From assembly GCA_032718475.1 (NCBI GenBank), contig JAUCBJ010000533.1, positions 115,057 to 179,056 on the forward strand: a stretch of DNA of 64,000 nucleotides, read 5' to 3'. The notes under the pieces are model-generated. The model had not been told where the DNA came from and did not search any database. It was given only the letters and a program-made list of their open reading frames with translations. Shown piece after piece: positions 44,609 to 55,657 of this stretch (its first letter is position 1; each line of letters starts with the position of its first letter). Position numbers and translations under genes: made by a program. This DNA is from Nemertoderma westbladi. Its lineage: Eukaryota > Xenacoelomorpha > Nemertodermatida > Nemertodermatidae.

Positions 44609-45564
44609 GAACACTAGTTTAGAACATTTTATTTCGCAGCATTGCAATAATTACGGTTAAAAAAACAAATCTTTGTTTCTTTAATAAATTTCGGATCGTG
44701 TGCCGCTATTGTTAAATAAACGGATTTAAATCATATCATATTCATAGCGCCCCGGCTGGCTATAATGATAGAAGTAATATAATGTAATATCTAAAAGGCG
44801 CGGTAGAATTGACAATTTTATACATTACCGTACACTAGGGGGCATCCATCGCCCCAAAGTAAATTGTTGAGCACCGCCGCGCAATCCACAGCTGGGGAAC
44901 TGCATAGGAATGTTCAACCCGCAGTTACAAAGAAACAGTTGTTTCAGAGCCGCAGCTAACGTGTTAAAAATTGATATGAGGTTAGCTGCTAGGGGTTTCT
45001 AAAATGTTTCCATATTCTCATTTCATAGACAATTATTGAGAGGGTTTATTATGGGATTATATGTCTGGGTTTGATTCTCCACTATGTTGATTAAATACAT
45101 GGTATTATATATGGTGTAAAGTCTTCAGCAAACAATATGGACTAGACAAGACATACAAACCCCAGTAATTAATTATATCATTATCACTGTAGATACATCA
45201 CTAGTTAGACAGATGAAGATTAATTAATTGTTGTTCGATACGATATTATTGTTAGACTGTATGTATGTGCTGTACGTTCTGTACTTCATACTTCACATTC
45301 ATACATTGCTATTAACTTTATTTTGTAATATTATTTATTAAGGCACTAATTATAAAAAGTATTCCCAAATCCCAACCACAATAGGCCTAGTCTGTCTGCT
45401 GCTATGGTTAACAAATGCAATAGGTTTCCTTGGGGAGATTAACAATAAATAGTAAATACCTAATGTACTTTTATCACATCTTACTAAACATTTAAACGAT
45501 TCCAATTAGAAAAACCAGCAAGCTGTCTGTAAAAGAAACTGCCTAAACTTTAACCACAAAAAGA

Positions 45565-45640
45565 TACAAAGAGATCTGATCCGGGATCGAACCCTGTACT
45601 TTCACATCTTAACCAATTGAGTTATCGGTACGGAGATCAA
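45565..45640 (-). mobile_element. tRNA-like SINE fragment
   Basis: The minus strand reads ATAACTCAATTGGTTAAG (A-box/D-arm-like) and GGGTTCGATCCCGG (B box), but the spacer between them is about 10 bases too short for an anticodon arm. Best read as a degenerate tRNA-derived SINE head. Confidence 0.5.
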
Positions 45641-46457
45641 TCACGAGAACAACAACCGTGAATTATGAATCTCTCTTTCCTACAACAACAACCTACGGCT
45701 ACCTCTATAAAGAGGCAGTTTCGGTATAATTTGTCCTGAAAAACAACGAATTGGATAAATTTGGGACGTTATTGCAACCCCGCAAAATACAAACCTCTAT
45801 CCTCTAACCTCATACACTTTTTAAAATATAATTTATCGATTGCTCTATTAGAGTGTGGTTGAAAATGATGTAATATTTCACGGCTTTCTTGAATTAGAAA
45901 AAATAATTACATTTTAGAATTGGAAGTGGAATTAAATATAATCATTAATATCCAGAACAGAATGAGCCCAAAATCAGCTCCCTGCTATCGAAACCCTCAT
46001 AGTAATGTCCGGAATAAGCTTAAAATGATGGACTTTTTTTCTCAACATATAGTCAATCAGACTATATAAAACTTATTTTGGGAAATATGGTTCTCCTTGT
46101 TCCCCACAATAATATTTAACAATATTTTATCAACCGAAAAGATCCGCTGCGACCAGTGTAACTGTAACTGTTTCGCAATGGTGTACATAAAATTTGAGTT
46201 ATACTATATAGTCCTGTACCTGTAATTTTAATTTATTAGCGATGAAAAAAGTTAGTTAGATTATTTTCGTTATTTAATAACTTAATTATTTTCGTTATTT
46301 AATAACCTAAAAAAAACATTAATTTACGTTTATTTAAAAAAATATATATAAAATTTCACTTTTTATCAATTTTACTCGATTGTTTATTATCCTGGTTTAG
46401 AGTTCCCGGTACTTGAAACTATATATTATCACATTAGTAACATTTCCTTTCCCACAG

Positions 46458-49400
46458 GTGTTTGCTCAGAAGATTCCCAGAGCTAGCGACGAAGCGTACA
46501 ACAAGCTGGAAACGACTTTCCCGCATCTCAACGCCGAGATAATAGCCGAAGTTATCGTCGACGGACAAAGTAAACTCACTCTCGCTAACCGAATCGCGAG
46601 TAGCGTGAAGAAATCGAAACCTCGCAACGTGCCGTGTGCCGTAATACGGCAACACGACGAACTGCTGAGTTGCGGAGTCCGCCGGCTGGAGGTTCTTCGT
46701 GAATGCATCACGAATATATTCGAATCGAAGATAACCGAAGCGCGTAAAACCTTCCAGGCTGTGAAGCGGGCGTTGCGGACCAAGGCAGCGCGTAAAGCGC
46801 TCACGCAGGAGCTCTCTAAGGGGCTCAAATACAACAGGTCAGTGTTAGACAACTCCCAATTCGATCTTATAGTTAAACTACTGAACGCCGCGCTTATTGA
46901 AGAGGACGCCATGGGGCAGGACTTTACGGTGGCTCGGGCCGTGTTGCCTCTGGCTACGATGTTCTGTAGGAAGCTCGGGGGTGGAGGGGGCATCATGCAG
47001 TTTATTTACAGTAAAATTCAACACCATTCGGTCTGGGGCTCGCAGCAGTTCTGGGAGAATTGTTTCTACTCGGACGTGGAGCAGCACATACGTTCGTTGT
47101 ACCGGGCGGAAGGCTCTAGCGTTAACGGATTAACTCGTACCGAATCCAGTGTTGAGAACGAGGCGATGTCAGCCTTGGATATCGCCGCTGAACAGCTGAA
47201 GTTGTGGTCGACGTTGAGTGACACAGAACGGCAAAGTCGTGTGCAGAGTGAGGAGTCTACTGTCTACAGTCAGGCTGTTCATTACTCTAATAGGATGGTC
47301 TATATGAGGATCCCGTTGGATATGCGGCGAGGTGTCACTCTGCTGCGTACTGGTACAGGCCTGGAGGGGCAGGAGAGTGGCAGCAGCAATGTAACCAACA
47401 GCGTGGGAGGTTGCAGTGAGAGTTACGACGCGGACTCAGTCGGGGACGAGGAACTCAACGACCTCGGTACGTTGGTCGTCAGATTCGTCTGCCGGTTCAT
47501 TGATAAGGTCTGCATCTACGCGGGGGTTTCCGACGACCACCTCAAGGCGTTGCACTGCATGGTCCCGGGCGTGGTCGCGATGCACATGGAGTCGGTGGAG
47601 GCCGTCTACCGCGAGTCCAAGTCGCTCCCCGAGGTGCAGAAACCCGCGATCGGACCGCCTGCGTTGCTCCCCGGCGAGCGATTCGCCTCACGAGACGCGA
47701 TCACCGCCTACCTCCTCACGGACGGACGGGACGCGGACAACATCGCCGACCAATCCAAAGGGCAGCTCCCCGGGTTGAACTTCCTCCCAGCGGAAGGGCA
47801 AATCTTCCTCACAAACTACCGCGTCATCTTCAAAGGTTCGCCAATCGATATGATACTCAGCGATCACGTTATCATACGAAGTTGCCCCCTCGGGCACATC
47901 GTCAAAGAGAAGCGGATCAACGGGCAGTGGGCCGTCATCAGCGGGGTTGATGATGACGTTGTGGACCGGTACGCCACTCAAGGCTACCAGATCCGATCGG
48001 CTTCCTTCCAACTCATTAAAGTCGCTTTTGACTTGCGGATTCCCTCGGATTCGATCAACATTGAGAACCTCGTGAAGGGGATGCGCCGACTGCGTTACCC
48101 GGATAGCGTGCACTCGGTGTTCGCCTTGGTCGATTCCGCGGCCCCCGAGGTGCTCATCACGCTGCGTGGATCCAAAGGGAGTCGACGCGTCGGCGGTAAG
48201 GGGTCCACACTGCGCGGGATGGTGGACTACGCGATGCGACGCGGGGTAAAGGGGCGAACGCTGAGCGCCAAGTCGAAAACCACCTCATTGGGAGCGTCTA
48301 GTACGTCGTCCTTGTCGGAGAACGACGAAGACGGGGAGTGGGGCGGCTACAGGGAGGATATGAGTTTGGAGCGGCTCTACGAGCGGCCCTATGTTCGGGA
48401 TTACATCCGGATGGGTTTAACCGTTGGAATATCTTCCGCGCTTACTAATGGCATTTCCGTTGCCACTAACGTGGTCGGGAAGTCCTCGACTCGGTTGTGT
48501 TCCATCAACCTCGATTACGGGATGTGTAAGAGTCTCCCAGCGGGGTTTATAGTCCCCTCGCGTATCAACGACGCCACGGTGGCGCGCGCCGCTCGATGCC
48601 ACCGATTGGCGCGGGTCCCCGCCATCGTGTGGCGGCATCCGTCGTCCCGCGCACTCCTGCTGCGGGCCTCCGCCATGCAGCATCCCCGCGCCTTGATCCG
48701 GGGCGGTGGCGGCGGCGGGAGCGGCGCCGGCGGAGGGCAGGATACCACGAACTCGATCGAGTTGGAGAAGTATCTGGAGACTGTTGTCTCGCTGACGCCG
48801 GGTTTCGCAAGCAGACCAGGTTCCCAGGGCTCCACGCTCACCGCCCCCGCTCACACTCCGGCCAACTCCGACTCCGGAATGTCGGATGGTTTGACCGCCG
48901 CCGACGCGTCTTCCTCGCATTCCAGCTCGCCGAAGAATCGAGCGAAGCGAGGTAGCAAATTGTCCCGGGCCATGGGCGGCCTGCGGGCCAGTGGGAAGGC
49001 GACGTTGAAGAATTTTCAGGGCGGAATAACTGGAGAGTCGGGAACTCTTAGTAGAACGAAGGGCGAGAGTTCTCCCCCTCCGTCATCCAACGTAGAGAAC
49101 CCTCCATCGCCGTCTGGCACACTAACCCCCAGTCAGGTGGAGGGGCGACTAACGCCCATGGAGGCTGGGCGTAGTTCGGGGGGCGGGCACAGCCCATTGG
49201 GGCGCGACTCTTTCACAGGTTCTCAGGAAGGCTTCTCCCTCTACGTACTCGGTGACAAAAGTCTCGTAAAGGGCGTCTCCTCTGTGAAACACGACGGGCT
49301 TCTTCCCAAGATTGAATGCATCCCGGTGGACCTTCCCGAGATCCGCTTGTTGCGAGCTGGATTCCGTAAACTAATGCGCGCGTGCGTTCCCTCTGGGGCG

Positions 49401-51047
49401 GATAACTCCGCCGGTTTCCTGCAGCGTGTCGAGGAGTCCGGATGGCTCGGCCTCGTCTCAACCATCCTACAGATCGCTGGCGCCGTGGTCGATCTCATGG
49501 ACTTGCAGTGCTCCTCCGTGCTTCTCTCCCTCGAGGATGGCTGGGACCACGTGCCCCAGATCAGCGCCCTCGCCCAACTCATGTTGGACCCGTACTACCG
49601 CACACTGGAAGGATTCGAAGTCCTCGTCGAGAAGGAATGGATCGCTTTTGGACACCGTTTCGCCCATCGCCACTGTCTTACTCACGTTCACTCCACCCTC
49701 GTTGTCGCTCCTGTCTTCCTTAACTTCCTCGACGCGGTCCATCAACTTCTCCAACAGTTTCCGCACAGCTTTGAGTTCAACGATTTGTACCTTCGGACTC
49801 TGGCCTACCACTGCGGTAGCAACCGTTTCGATACCTTCCTGTTAGACTCTGAGTGCGAACGACTCGAAGCTGGGATTCTGTTCGCCCCTCCTCCTTCCAG
49901 TAGCGTTGCCGAAGAGACAGAGACTCCGGTTAGTCGTTCGTTGTGGGATTTCCTTTCGCGGGCGCACTACCGTCGACCAGTCTTCCGGAACTATAGCTAC
50001 CAGCCGGCCGGATCCCTCTCGCAGCAGGTGCTCCGTCCGTTCACGCAGGTCTCGTCGTTACGTCTGTGGGACTTCTACCTGGAGGAGGACTTGGGTTTGG
50101 GTCCGACGTATGATCGGGACCCGGTCGCTCGGGAGCCCGGAGACGCCGGTGACGCGGTGCGCTCCTCCCCTGGCGAGCGTCTCATCCTGTCCGCCGCGTA
50201 CGACAACCTGGCGTCGCGCGCGCCTGACATGCTGTCGTGGTTACTGGAGGAGATCTACCAACTCGAATGCGACCTGGACGATGAACCTCGCCGCTGGGTG
50301 CATCTGTGGAGTCGGTTGGACGAGACATTCCTCCGCGGGAGGAAGTACAACCGCGTGGCGAGCGCGCAACCGGCGCGCGGCCGCTTCGATCACAAGCGGA
50401 GCACGGCGGAGCTGTTAGCGCGGGGGCGAGCCTCTGAGAAGCGAGTTCTCCACGGGTTCGTCGCGCTCGACTCGATGGGGACGGCGCAGTGCGACCACTG
50501 TTCCGGGATTATTCTAGCCGTGTCCGCCAACTCGGGCGTCAAATGCGAGGATTGCGGCCTCGTGTGCCACGATAAGTGTCAGTCGGTCTTACGGAAAGGT
50601 TGCGTAAAGATCGGACTGCACACGGAAGTTCCGATGATCAAAGTGGAAACTCATAGTCCGAATGCGGAGTCGGCTAGATCTCCGGAGTCCACTCTCGCGT
50701 ACAACCGGGAGCTTTCGACGCAGACAGAAAGCGTGCGACTCCACAAAGGGACGTTGTACAAGCGCGGCGCGTTGCTGAAACAGTGGAAACAGCGGTGGTT
50801 CGTTTTGGACGAGACGAAACACGAGGTGCGTTACTATGACTGCGCGGAGGACTCGGATGTAAAGGGTACGATCGATCTCGCGGACGTCGTGTCCATATCC
50901 GCGATTCCGGCCCCGCAACACGGACCCAAAAGGGTGGACGATACCGCCTACTTCGAGGTTCGCACGACGAAACGGAGTTTCCATCTGCTCGCCGCGTCCC
51001 AGTCCCAATCCCAGGAGTGGATCGATAGGATGCAGAGTCGCATATAA
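46458..51047 (+). CDS. Sbf: Sbf / MTMR5-13 pseudophosphatase, coding exon 2 (SBF2, GRAM, dead phosphatase, C1, PH)
   Basis: 4590 bp, 1529 residues plus TAA, giving a 2012-residue protein (human MTMR13 is 1849). Order: SBF2 domain (46680-47110; VLRECITNIFESKITEARKT), GRAM-like domain (~47665-48030; FLTNYRVIFKGSPIDMIL), the myotubularin-like core (~48390-49800) interrupted by a long Gly/Ser/Pro linker (48690-49240), and the phosphatase loop as SLEDGWDHVPQ (49530-49559 region). The catalytic Cys and Arg of CxDGWDRT are Leu and Val, so it is inactive, as known for this family. Then a C1 zinc finger (50451-50603; H-x12-C-x2-C...C-x2-C-x4-H-x2-C-x7-C complete) and a C-terminal PH domain (~50746-51040; LLKQWKQRWFVLD). 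The exon begins in phase 0 after an AG at 46457; codons just before it in the same frame are intronic. Confidence 0.94.
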   Translation: MFAQKIPRASDEAYNKLETTFPHLNAEIIAEVIVDGQSKLTLANRIASSVKKSKPRNVPCAVIRQHDELLSCGVRRLEVLRECITNIFESKITEARKTFQAVKRALRTKAARKALTQELSKGLKYNRSVLDNSQFDLIVKLLNAALIEEDAMGQDFTVARAVLPLATMFCRKLGGGGGIMQFIYSKIQHHSVWGSQQFWENCFYSDVEQHIRSLYRAEGSSVNGLTRTESSVENEAMSALDIAAEQLKLWSTLSDTERQSRVQSEESTVYSQAVHYSNRMVYMRIPLDMRRGVTLLRTGTGLEGQESGSSNVTNSVGGCSESYDADSVGDEELNDLGTLVVRFVCRFIDKVCIYAGVSDDHLKALHCMVPGVVAMHMESVEAVYRESKSLPEVQKPAIGPPALLPGERFASRDAITAYLLTDGRDADNIADQSKGQLPGLNFLPAEGQIFLTNYRVIFKGSPIDMILSDHVIIRSCPLGHIVKEKRINGQWAVISGVDDDVVDRYATQGYQIRSASFQLIKVAFDLRIPSDSINIENLVKGMRRLRYPDSVHSVFALVDSAAPEVLITLRGSKGSRRVGGKGSTLRGMVDYAMRRGVKGRTLSAKSKTTSLGASSTSSLSENDEDGEWGGYREDMSLERLYERPYVRDYIRMGLTVGISSALTNGISVATNVVGKSSTRLCSINLDYGMCKSLPAGFIVPSRINDATVARAARCHRLARVPAIVWRHPSSRALLLRASAMQHPRALIRGGGGGGSGAGGGQDTTNSIELEKYLETVVSLTPGFASRPGSQGSTLTAPAHTPANSDSGMSDGLTAADASSSHSSSPKNRAKRGSKLSRAMGGLRASGKATLKNFQGGITGESGTLSRTKGESSPPPSSNVENPPSPSGTLTPSQVEGRLTPMEAGRSSGGGHSPLGRDSFTGSQEGFSLYVLGDKSLVKGVSSVKHDGLLPKIECIPVDLPEIRLLRAGFRKLMRACVPSGADNSAGFLQRVEESGWLGLVSTILQIAGAVVDLMDLQCSSVLLSLEDGWDHVPQISALAQLMLDPYYRTLEGFEVLVEKEWIAFGHRFAHRHCLTHVHSTLVVAPVFLNFLDAVHQLLQQFPHSFEFNDLYLRTLAYHCGSNRFDTFLLDSECERLEAGILFAPPPSSSVAEETETPVSRSLWDFLSRAHYRRPVFRNYSYQPAGSLSQQVLRPFTQVSSLRLWDFYLEEDLGLGPTYDRDPVAREPGDAGDAVRSSPGERLILSAAYDNLASRAPDMLSWLLEEIYQLECDLDDEPRRWVHLWSRLDETFLRGRKYNRVASAQPARGRFDHKRSTAELLARGRASEKRVLHGFVALDSMGTAQCDHCSGIILAVSANSGVKCEDCGLVCHDKCQSVLRKGCVKIGLHTEVPMIKVETHSPNAESARSPESTLAYNRELSTQTESVRLHKGTLYKRGALLKQWKQRWFVLDETKHEVRYYDCAEDSDVKGTIDLADVVSISAIPAPQHGPKRVDDTAYFEVRTTKRSFHLLAASQSQSQEWIDRMQSRI

Positions 51048-51201
51048 ATAGATTGGAACTACGTTGTTACGTCATAACGAATAGGATTTTACGTAATGTA
51101 ACATTGTCGTCATGACGTCACGTATCCTCTGTCTCGGATAGGTTTCGCCCGTTTGGTGCATTAAGCAAAGCGTTTGAATCAAATATACTTTTTGAAATTG
51201 A

Positions 51202-51207
51202 AATAAA
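51202..51207 (+). promoter_or_regulatory. Sbf: Candidate poly(A) signal of Sbf
   Basis: AATAAA 155 bp after the stop codon, followed by T-rich sequence. A plausible 3' end. Confidence 0.55.
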
Positions 51208-52135
51208 TACTTAGTTCTTTTTATTTCTTAGTTGAAACATCATTTGGATTCCATTCTTAGCCAATCATTTAGTGTTTGGCTCTGATTGAGTGACCCTATT
51301 TTTTAATAATTATTGAATGGGTGGCGATTATTCGTTGCTGCACTGAATTTATCTGCTTGTATTTTTTTGTATTTAATATTTCTTATTTTACGTGGCTAAT
51401 TTTTTTCTTTAGGTTTTACAATTTGTTTTGTTTCATTTGCAAGGTGCTGCTAATTTCTCTTTATTTCGTTCAAACTTGGCCGTAGCGCAAATATTGATAC
51501 ATAAAAAAGCAGTTATCGGTACGCTGTAACTATATTGAGTCGCACTATTTCTTGAGACCGACCAGAATTTGTTATTTTCGCTGGTTGTATTTTTCCTTAA
51601 CCAATCTCTAAACCTAAAATAATGTTTTTTTTTTGTTTTGATGATATGTTCAAATTTAACATCTACCGTGGCCGTGGGAATCATTAACGCCTTAGTTATA
51701 TACAACATATACAATAATGTTAGATATTATTGGGATAGAATACATATTAAATATTATTTTAATATGTCATCTCGTTTATTTGGTTTCCCCAAACATCGTC
51801 CCACCCACGGGTTACAACATTGTATATTCCTTTTCTCTCTTAAGAAACTATTCCGTCAATATATCATTAAGATAAAGTTATAAAACTGTTGTATTTGCAA
51901 TCGAAATTGTGTTCACTGTAACTCTTACACCATATTATTTTGTTATACGATGATAACATCCATCCATTCATTATGATACCTCAAACATTATCTGGCGTTG
52001 AATAAGTAAAATATTAGATAGTTTTTATGGTTTTAATGGATAAATTAAAACAAACAATCCAAAATAACATTAATATGAAATAAATCTTGTTTGCCCAATG
52101 TGAAATACAAATATTACATTAATAACATTTTTTAT
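51208..52135. other. AT-rich intergenic DNA, nothing recognised
   Basis: No domain-bearing frame, repeat array or element end seen. Confidence 0.5.
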
Positions 52136-53490
52136 ATTCTTAAATTGTTACTTTTTGGTCGAATAAACCCCAAAAGTGGCACTTTTTACCCCTAGGAAAA
52201 AAAGTAACCCATAGGATTGCATTGATTTTACTTTTTCCCGGCGAAAAAGTAATTTCAAATATTTTTGGTGGAATTACTTAAATTTTATTACATGTGTTCA
52301 AAGGGCATCGACGTAGAAAAGGTTTTAAAGTAATTTGAGTAAAATCCACTGACACCGTCAAAATTTATTGCAACTTCAGTGTCTACAAGGCGAACTCCAA
52401 AACGGAAGTCAATATCAAATATTGGTTTAGGTAGTTAAGCGGCTCTCTAGTTACCTAATGAATATTCGAGGACAATAAATTATTTAACATTGAGTAAGGC
52501 AGCATCAGGTGTTGAAGAGTACAATAATATTAATATTATAATAATATTAATACAATAATATTAATTATAATAATATTATTAACCTCGCTGACTCTCGATA
52601 AATAAAATGCCTCGTAAATAGTGAAAAAAAGTTATACTTTTTTAGCCATGTAATAAATAATTATTATTGAGTTAATTTCATCCATAATGTAATACTCAAA
52701 AACGGGACGTTGGACGAATAACTATTTTACGAAGAAAGTAACATAGTAAAAGCAGCATATTTATTTGAGGTCGAAGGTCGAAAAGATGCTTTTACTATTA
52801 CAAAGAGGACAAAAATACTTATTCTTAAATTGTTACTTTTTCGCTCAAAATTAGAGAAAATGTAACACTTTTTTCCTTAGGGAAAAAAAGTAACCCATAG
52901 GATTGCATTGATTTTACTTTTTTCCCGGCGAAAAAAGTAAAACAAAATATTTTTGGTGGAATTTCTCAAATTTTATTAAATGTGTTGAAAGAGCTTCGAC
53001 GTAGAAAAGGTTTGCACGTAATTTGAACAAACTCCGTTCACACACTCAAAATTTATTGCAACTTTAATGTCTGCAAGGCGAACTCCAAAACGGAAGTCAA
53101 TATCAAATATTGGTTTATGTAGTCAAGCGGCTCTCTAGTTACGTAATAAATATTCGAGAACACTAAATTATTTAACATTGAGTAAGTCAGCATCAGGAGT
53201 TGGAGAGTTCAGTAATTTGAATTTCAGTAACTATGGAAGCAATACAGTAAAATACTACAGTTAAATATATTTTGTAACTCTATATCGCTCTATATTTTAT
53301 TAACAAATTAAGCAACAAAAAAGTACCAATTTAAGAATAAAATTACGTATTACATGGGGAAAAAACATAGAACATATTTTTTCAATATTCTCTCGACTCT
53401 TTATTAACCTCGCTGACGCTCGGTAAATAAAATGCCTCGAGAATAATTGAAAAAAAGTTTTCCTTTTTTTTTCCCATGTAATAAATAATT
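52136..53490. mobile_element. Two direct copies of an AT-rich foldback element
   Basis: Copy 1 (52136-52660) and copy 2 (52821-53490) share ATTCTTAAATTGTTACTTTT, GTAACCCATAGGATTGCATT, AGGCGAACTCCAAAACGGAA, GCGGCTCTCTAGTTAC and CCTCGCTGAC...AAATAAAATGCCTCG. Copy 2 has terminal inverted repeats (ATTCTTAAATTGTTACTTTT at 52821 versus AAAAAAGTACCAATTTAAGA at 53317). Copy 1 lacks the right terminus and carries an ATATTAATA-rich insert. Internal hairpins around CCTTAGG/CCCTAGG. Confidence 0.8.
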
Positions 53491-54154
53491 ATATTTTTGT
53501 AGAAGATGTTGTTTTCTTTACAATATTTTGAATTATTTGAAATATTTTGAATTAAAAGTTTAACGTAAAAAAACTGTCCAAATTTGAATTAAATTTTTGC
53601 ACCACGGTTTAATTAAATAATACTAACTAACTATACATTTTGAAAGTTGACCAATATAGCTACTGGAGCAAAATATAGTAAATATATTTACTAAACATTT
53701 TAATGTAAAATTAATAAATAATTACAAACGTAATTACTGGTCTAGTAATGCGAACTCAACATAATAAACTTCTAGATCGTTGATTGGTTAAACATTTTAT
53801 TATTCCCATTTTCGGAAGATTCATTGGATTAATCACTTCATTGTCCGTAAATACGGACAATAAAGTCTTTATTGTCCGATATATTAATAATTCGATTAAT
53901 ATCCATAATTTCTTAAAAAAAAACGTGTTCGAAAGAACTCCCGTCACTATTTTCAGTTAGCCGAAATTGAGATATTCTGTCCTCGCGTCTTTTTTTCTTA
54001 TATCGAAGAACATTATACTTACTTTGTGTTACTCTTAGTATATTAATAATTCTCTAATACATCTTTTTACCTCTATTTGTAACAGCGGCTGCATTCGAAA
54101 ACTATTTAATCTAGAATCTTAATTATTTAATTGTAAGATTTTGTAATAAATGTA
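53491..54154. other. AT-rich intergenic DNA
   Basis: Contains short inverted words around 53835-53905 (TGTCCGTAAATACGGACA) but no gene. Confidence 0.5.
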
Positions 54155-55657
54155 GCATTGGTTGCGGCCTTGGTACTAGAGCCCGCTGTGTCGCTGTGCA
54201 AGCATTGGTTGCGGCCTTGGTACTAGAGCCCGCTGTGTCGCTGTGCAAGCATTGGTTGCGGCCTTGGTACTAGAGCCCGCTGTGTCGCTGTGCAAGCATT
54301 GGTTGCGGCCTTGGTACTAGAGCCCGCTGTGTCGCTGTGCAAGCATTGGTTGCGGCCTTGGTACTAGAGCCCGCTGTGTCGCTGTGCAAGCATTGGTTGC
54401 GGCCTTGGTACTAGAGCCCGCTGTGTCGCTGTGCAAGCATTGGTTGCGGCCTTGGTACTAGAGCCCGCTGTGTCGCTGTGCAAGCATTGGTTGCGGCCTT
54501 GGTACTAGAGCCCGCTGTGTCGCTGTGCAAGCATTGGTTGCGGCCTTGGTACTAGAGCCCGCTATGTCGCTGTGCAAGCATTGGTTGCGGCCTTGGTACT
54601 AGAGCCCGCTATGTCGCTGTGCAAGCATTGGTTGCGGCCTTGGTACTAGAGCCCGCTATGTCGCTGTGCAAGCATTGGTTGCGGCCTTGGTACTAGAGCC
54701 CGCTGTGTCGCTGTGCAAGCATTGGTTGCGGCCTTGGTACTAGAGCCCGCTGTGTCGCTGTGCAAGCATTGGTTGCGGCCTTGGTACTAGAGCCCGCTGT
54801 GTCGCTGTGCAAGCATTGGTTGCGGCCTTGGTACTAGAGCCCGCTGTGTCGCTGTGCAAGCATTGGTTGCGGCCTTGGTACTAGAGCCCGCTATGTCGCT
54901 GTGCAAGCATTGGTTGCGGCCTTGGTACTAGAGCCCGCTGTGTCGCTGTGCAAGCATTGGTTGCGGCCTTGGTACTAGAGCCCGCTATGTCGCTGTGCAA
55001 GCATTGGTTGCGGCCTTGGTACTAGAGCCCGCTATGTCGCTGTGCAAGCATTGGTTGCGGCCTTGGTACTAGAGCCCGCTATGTCGCTGTGCAAGCATTG
55101 GTTGCGGCCTTGGTACTAGAGCCCGCTATGTCGCTGTGCAAGCATTGGTTGCGGCCTTGGTACTAGAGCCCGCTGTGTCGCTGTGCAAGCATTGGTTGCG
55201 GCCTTGGTACTAGAGCCCGCTGTGTCGCTGTGCAAGCATTGGTTGCGGCCTTGGTACTAGAGCCCGCTATGTCGCTGTGCAAGCATTGGTTGCGGCCTTG
55301 GTACTAGAGCCCGCTATGTCGCTGTGCAAGCATTGGTTGCGGCCTTGGTACTAGAGCCCGCTATGTCGCTGTGCAAGCATTGGTTGCGGCCTTGGTACTA
55401 GAGCCCGCTATGTCGCTGTGCAAGCATTGGTTGCGGCCTTGGTACTAGAGCCCGCTGTGTCGCTGTGCAAGCATTGGTTGCGGCCTTGGTACTAGAGCCC
55501 GCTGTGTCGCTGTGCAAGCATTGGTTGCGGCCTTGGTACTAGAGCCCGCTGTGTCGCTGTGCAAGCATTGGTTGCGGCCTTGGTACTAGAGCCCGCTATG
55601 TCGCTGTGCAAGCATTGGTTGCGGCCTTGGTACTAGAGCCCGCTATGTCGCTGTGCA
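54155..55657. repeat. 47-bp minisatellite, 32 copies, nearly identical
   Basis: Unit GCATTGGTTGCGGCCTTGGT + ACTAGAGCCCGCTGTGTCGC + TGTGCAA. I find one variable site across all 32 units, CGCTGTG versus CGCTATG. The G/A pattern in order is G8 A3 G4 A1 G1 A4 G2 A4 G3 A2. The final unit lacks one base. No reading frame stays open through the array (47 is not a multiple of 3). Confidence 0.97.

Larger units (their letters stand above)
36968..46457 (+). other. Sbf intron (9490 bp), GT...AG, phase 0
   Basis: Donor CAG/GTGAGT at 36968, acceptor TTTCCTTTCCCACAG ending at 46457. Joining the two flanking exons keeps the frame (…NPSNQ|VFAQKIPRASDEAY). The intron houses a dispersed repeat, an inverted-repeat element, an antisense LINE, a minisatellite and a SINE-like tRNA fragment, listed separately. 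Sequence 44620-46440 is otherwise AT-rich without recognisable genes. Confidence 0.9.

Noticed and set aside
43409-44660. Five overlapping open frames of 250-410 codons with hexapeptide repeats, seemingly collagen-like or antifreeze-like proteins
   Set aside because: They are the 18-bp minisatellite read in different frames on both strands; no non-repeat domain, and they lie inside the Sbf intron.
45565-45640. Possible tRNA gene on the minus strand
   Set aside because: The A-to-B box spacer is too short to hold an anticodon arm, so it was listed as a SINE-like fragment.
46434-51008. Numerous antisense and shifted frames across the Sbf exon
   Set aside because: Shadows of a GC-rich coding exon; none carries family motifs, whereas the plus frame is fully explained by Sbf domains.
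54155-55657. Regularly spaced identical repeats resembling a CRISPR array
   Set aside because: There are no unique spacers: units are contiguous 47-bp tandem copies, and the context is an animal genome.
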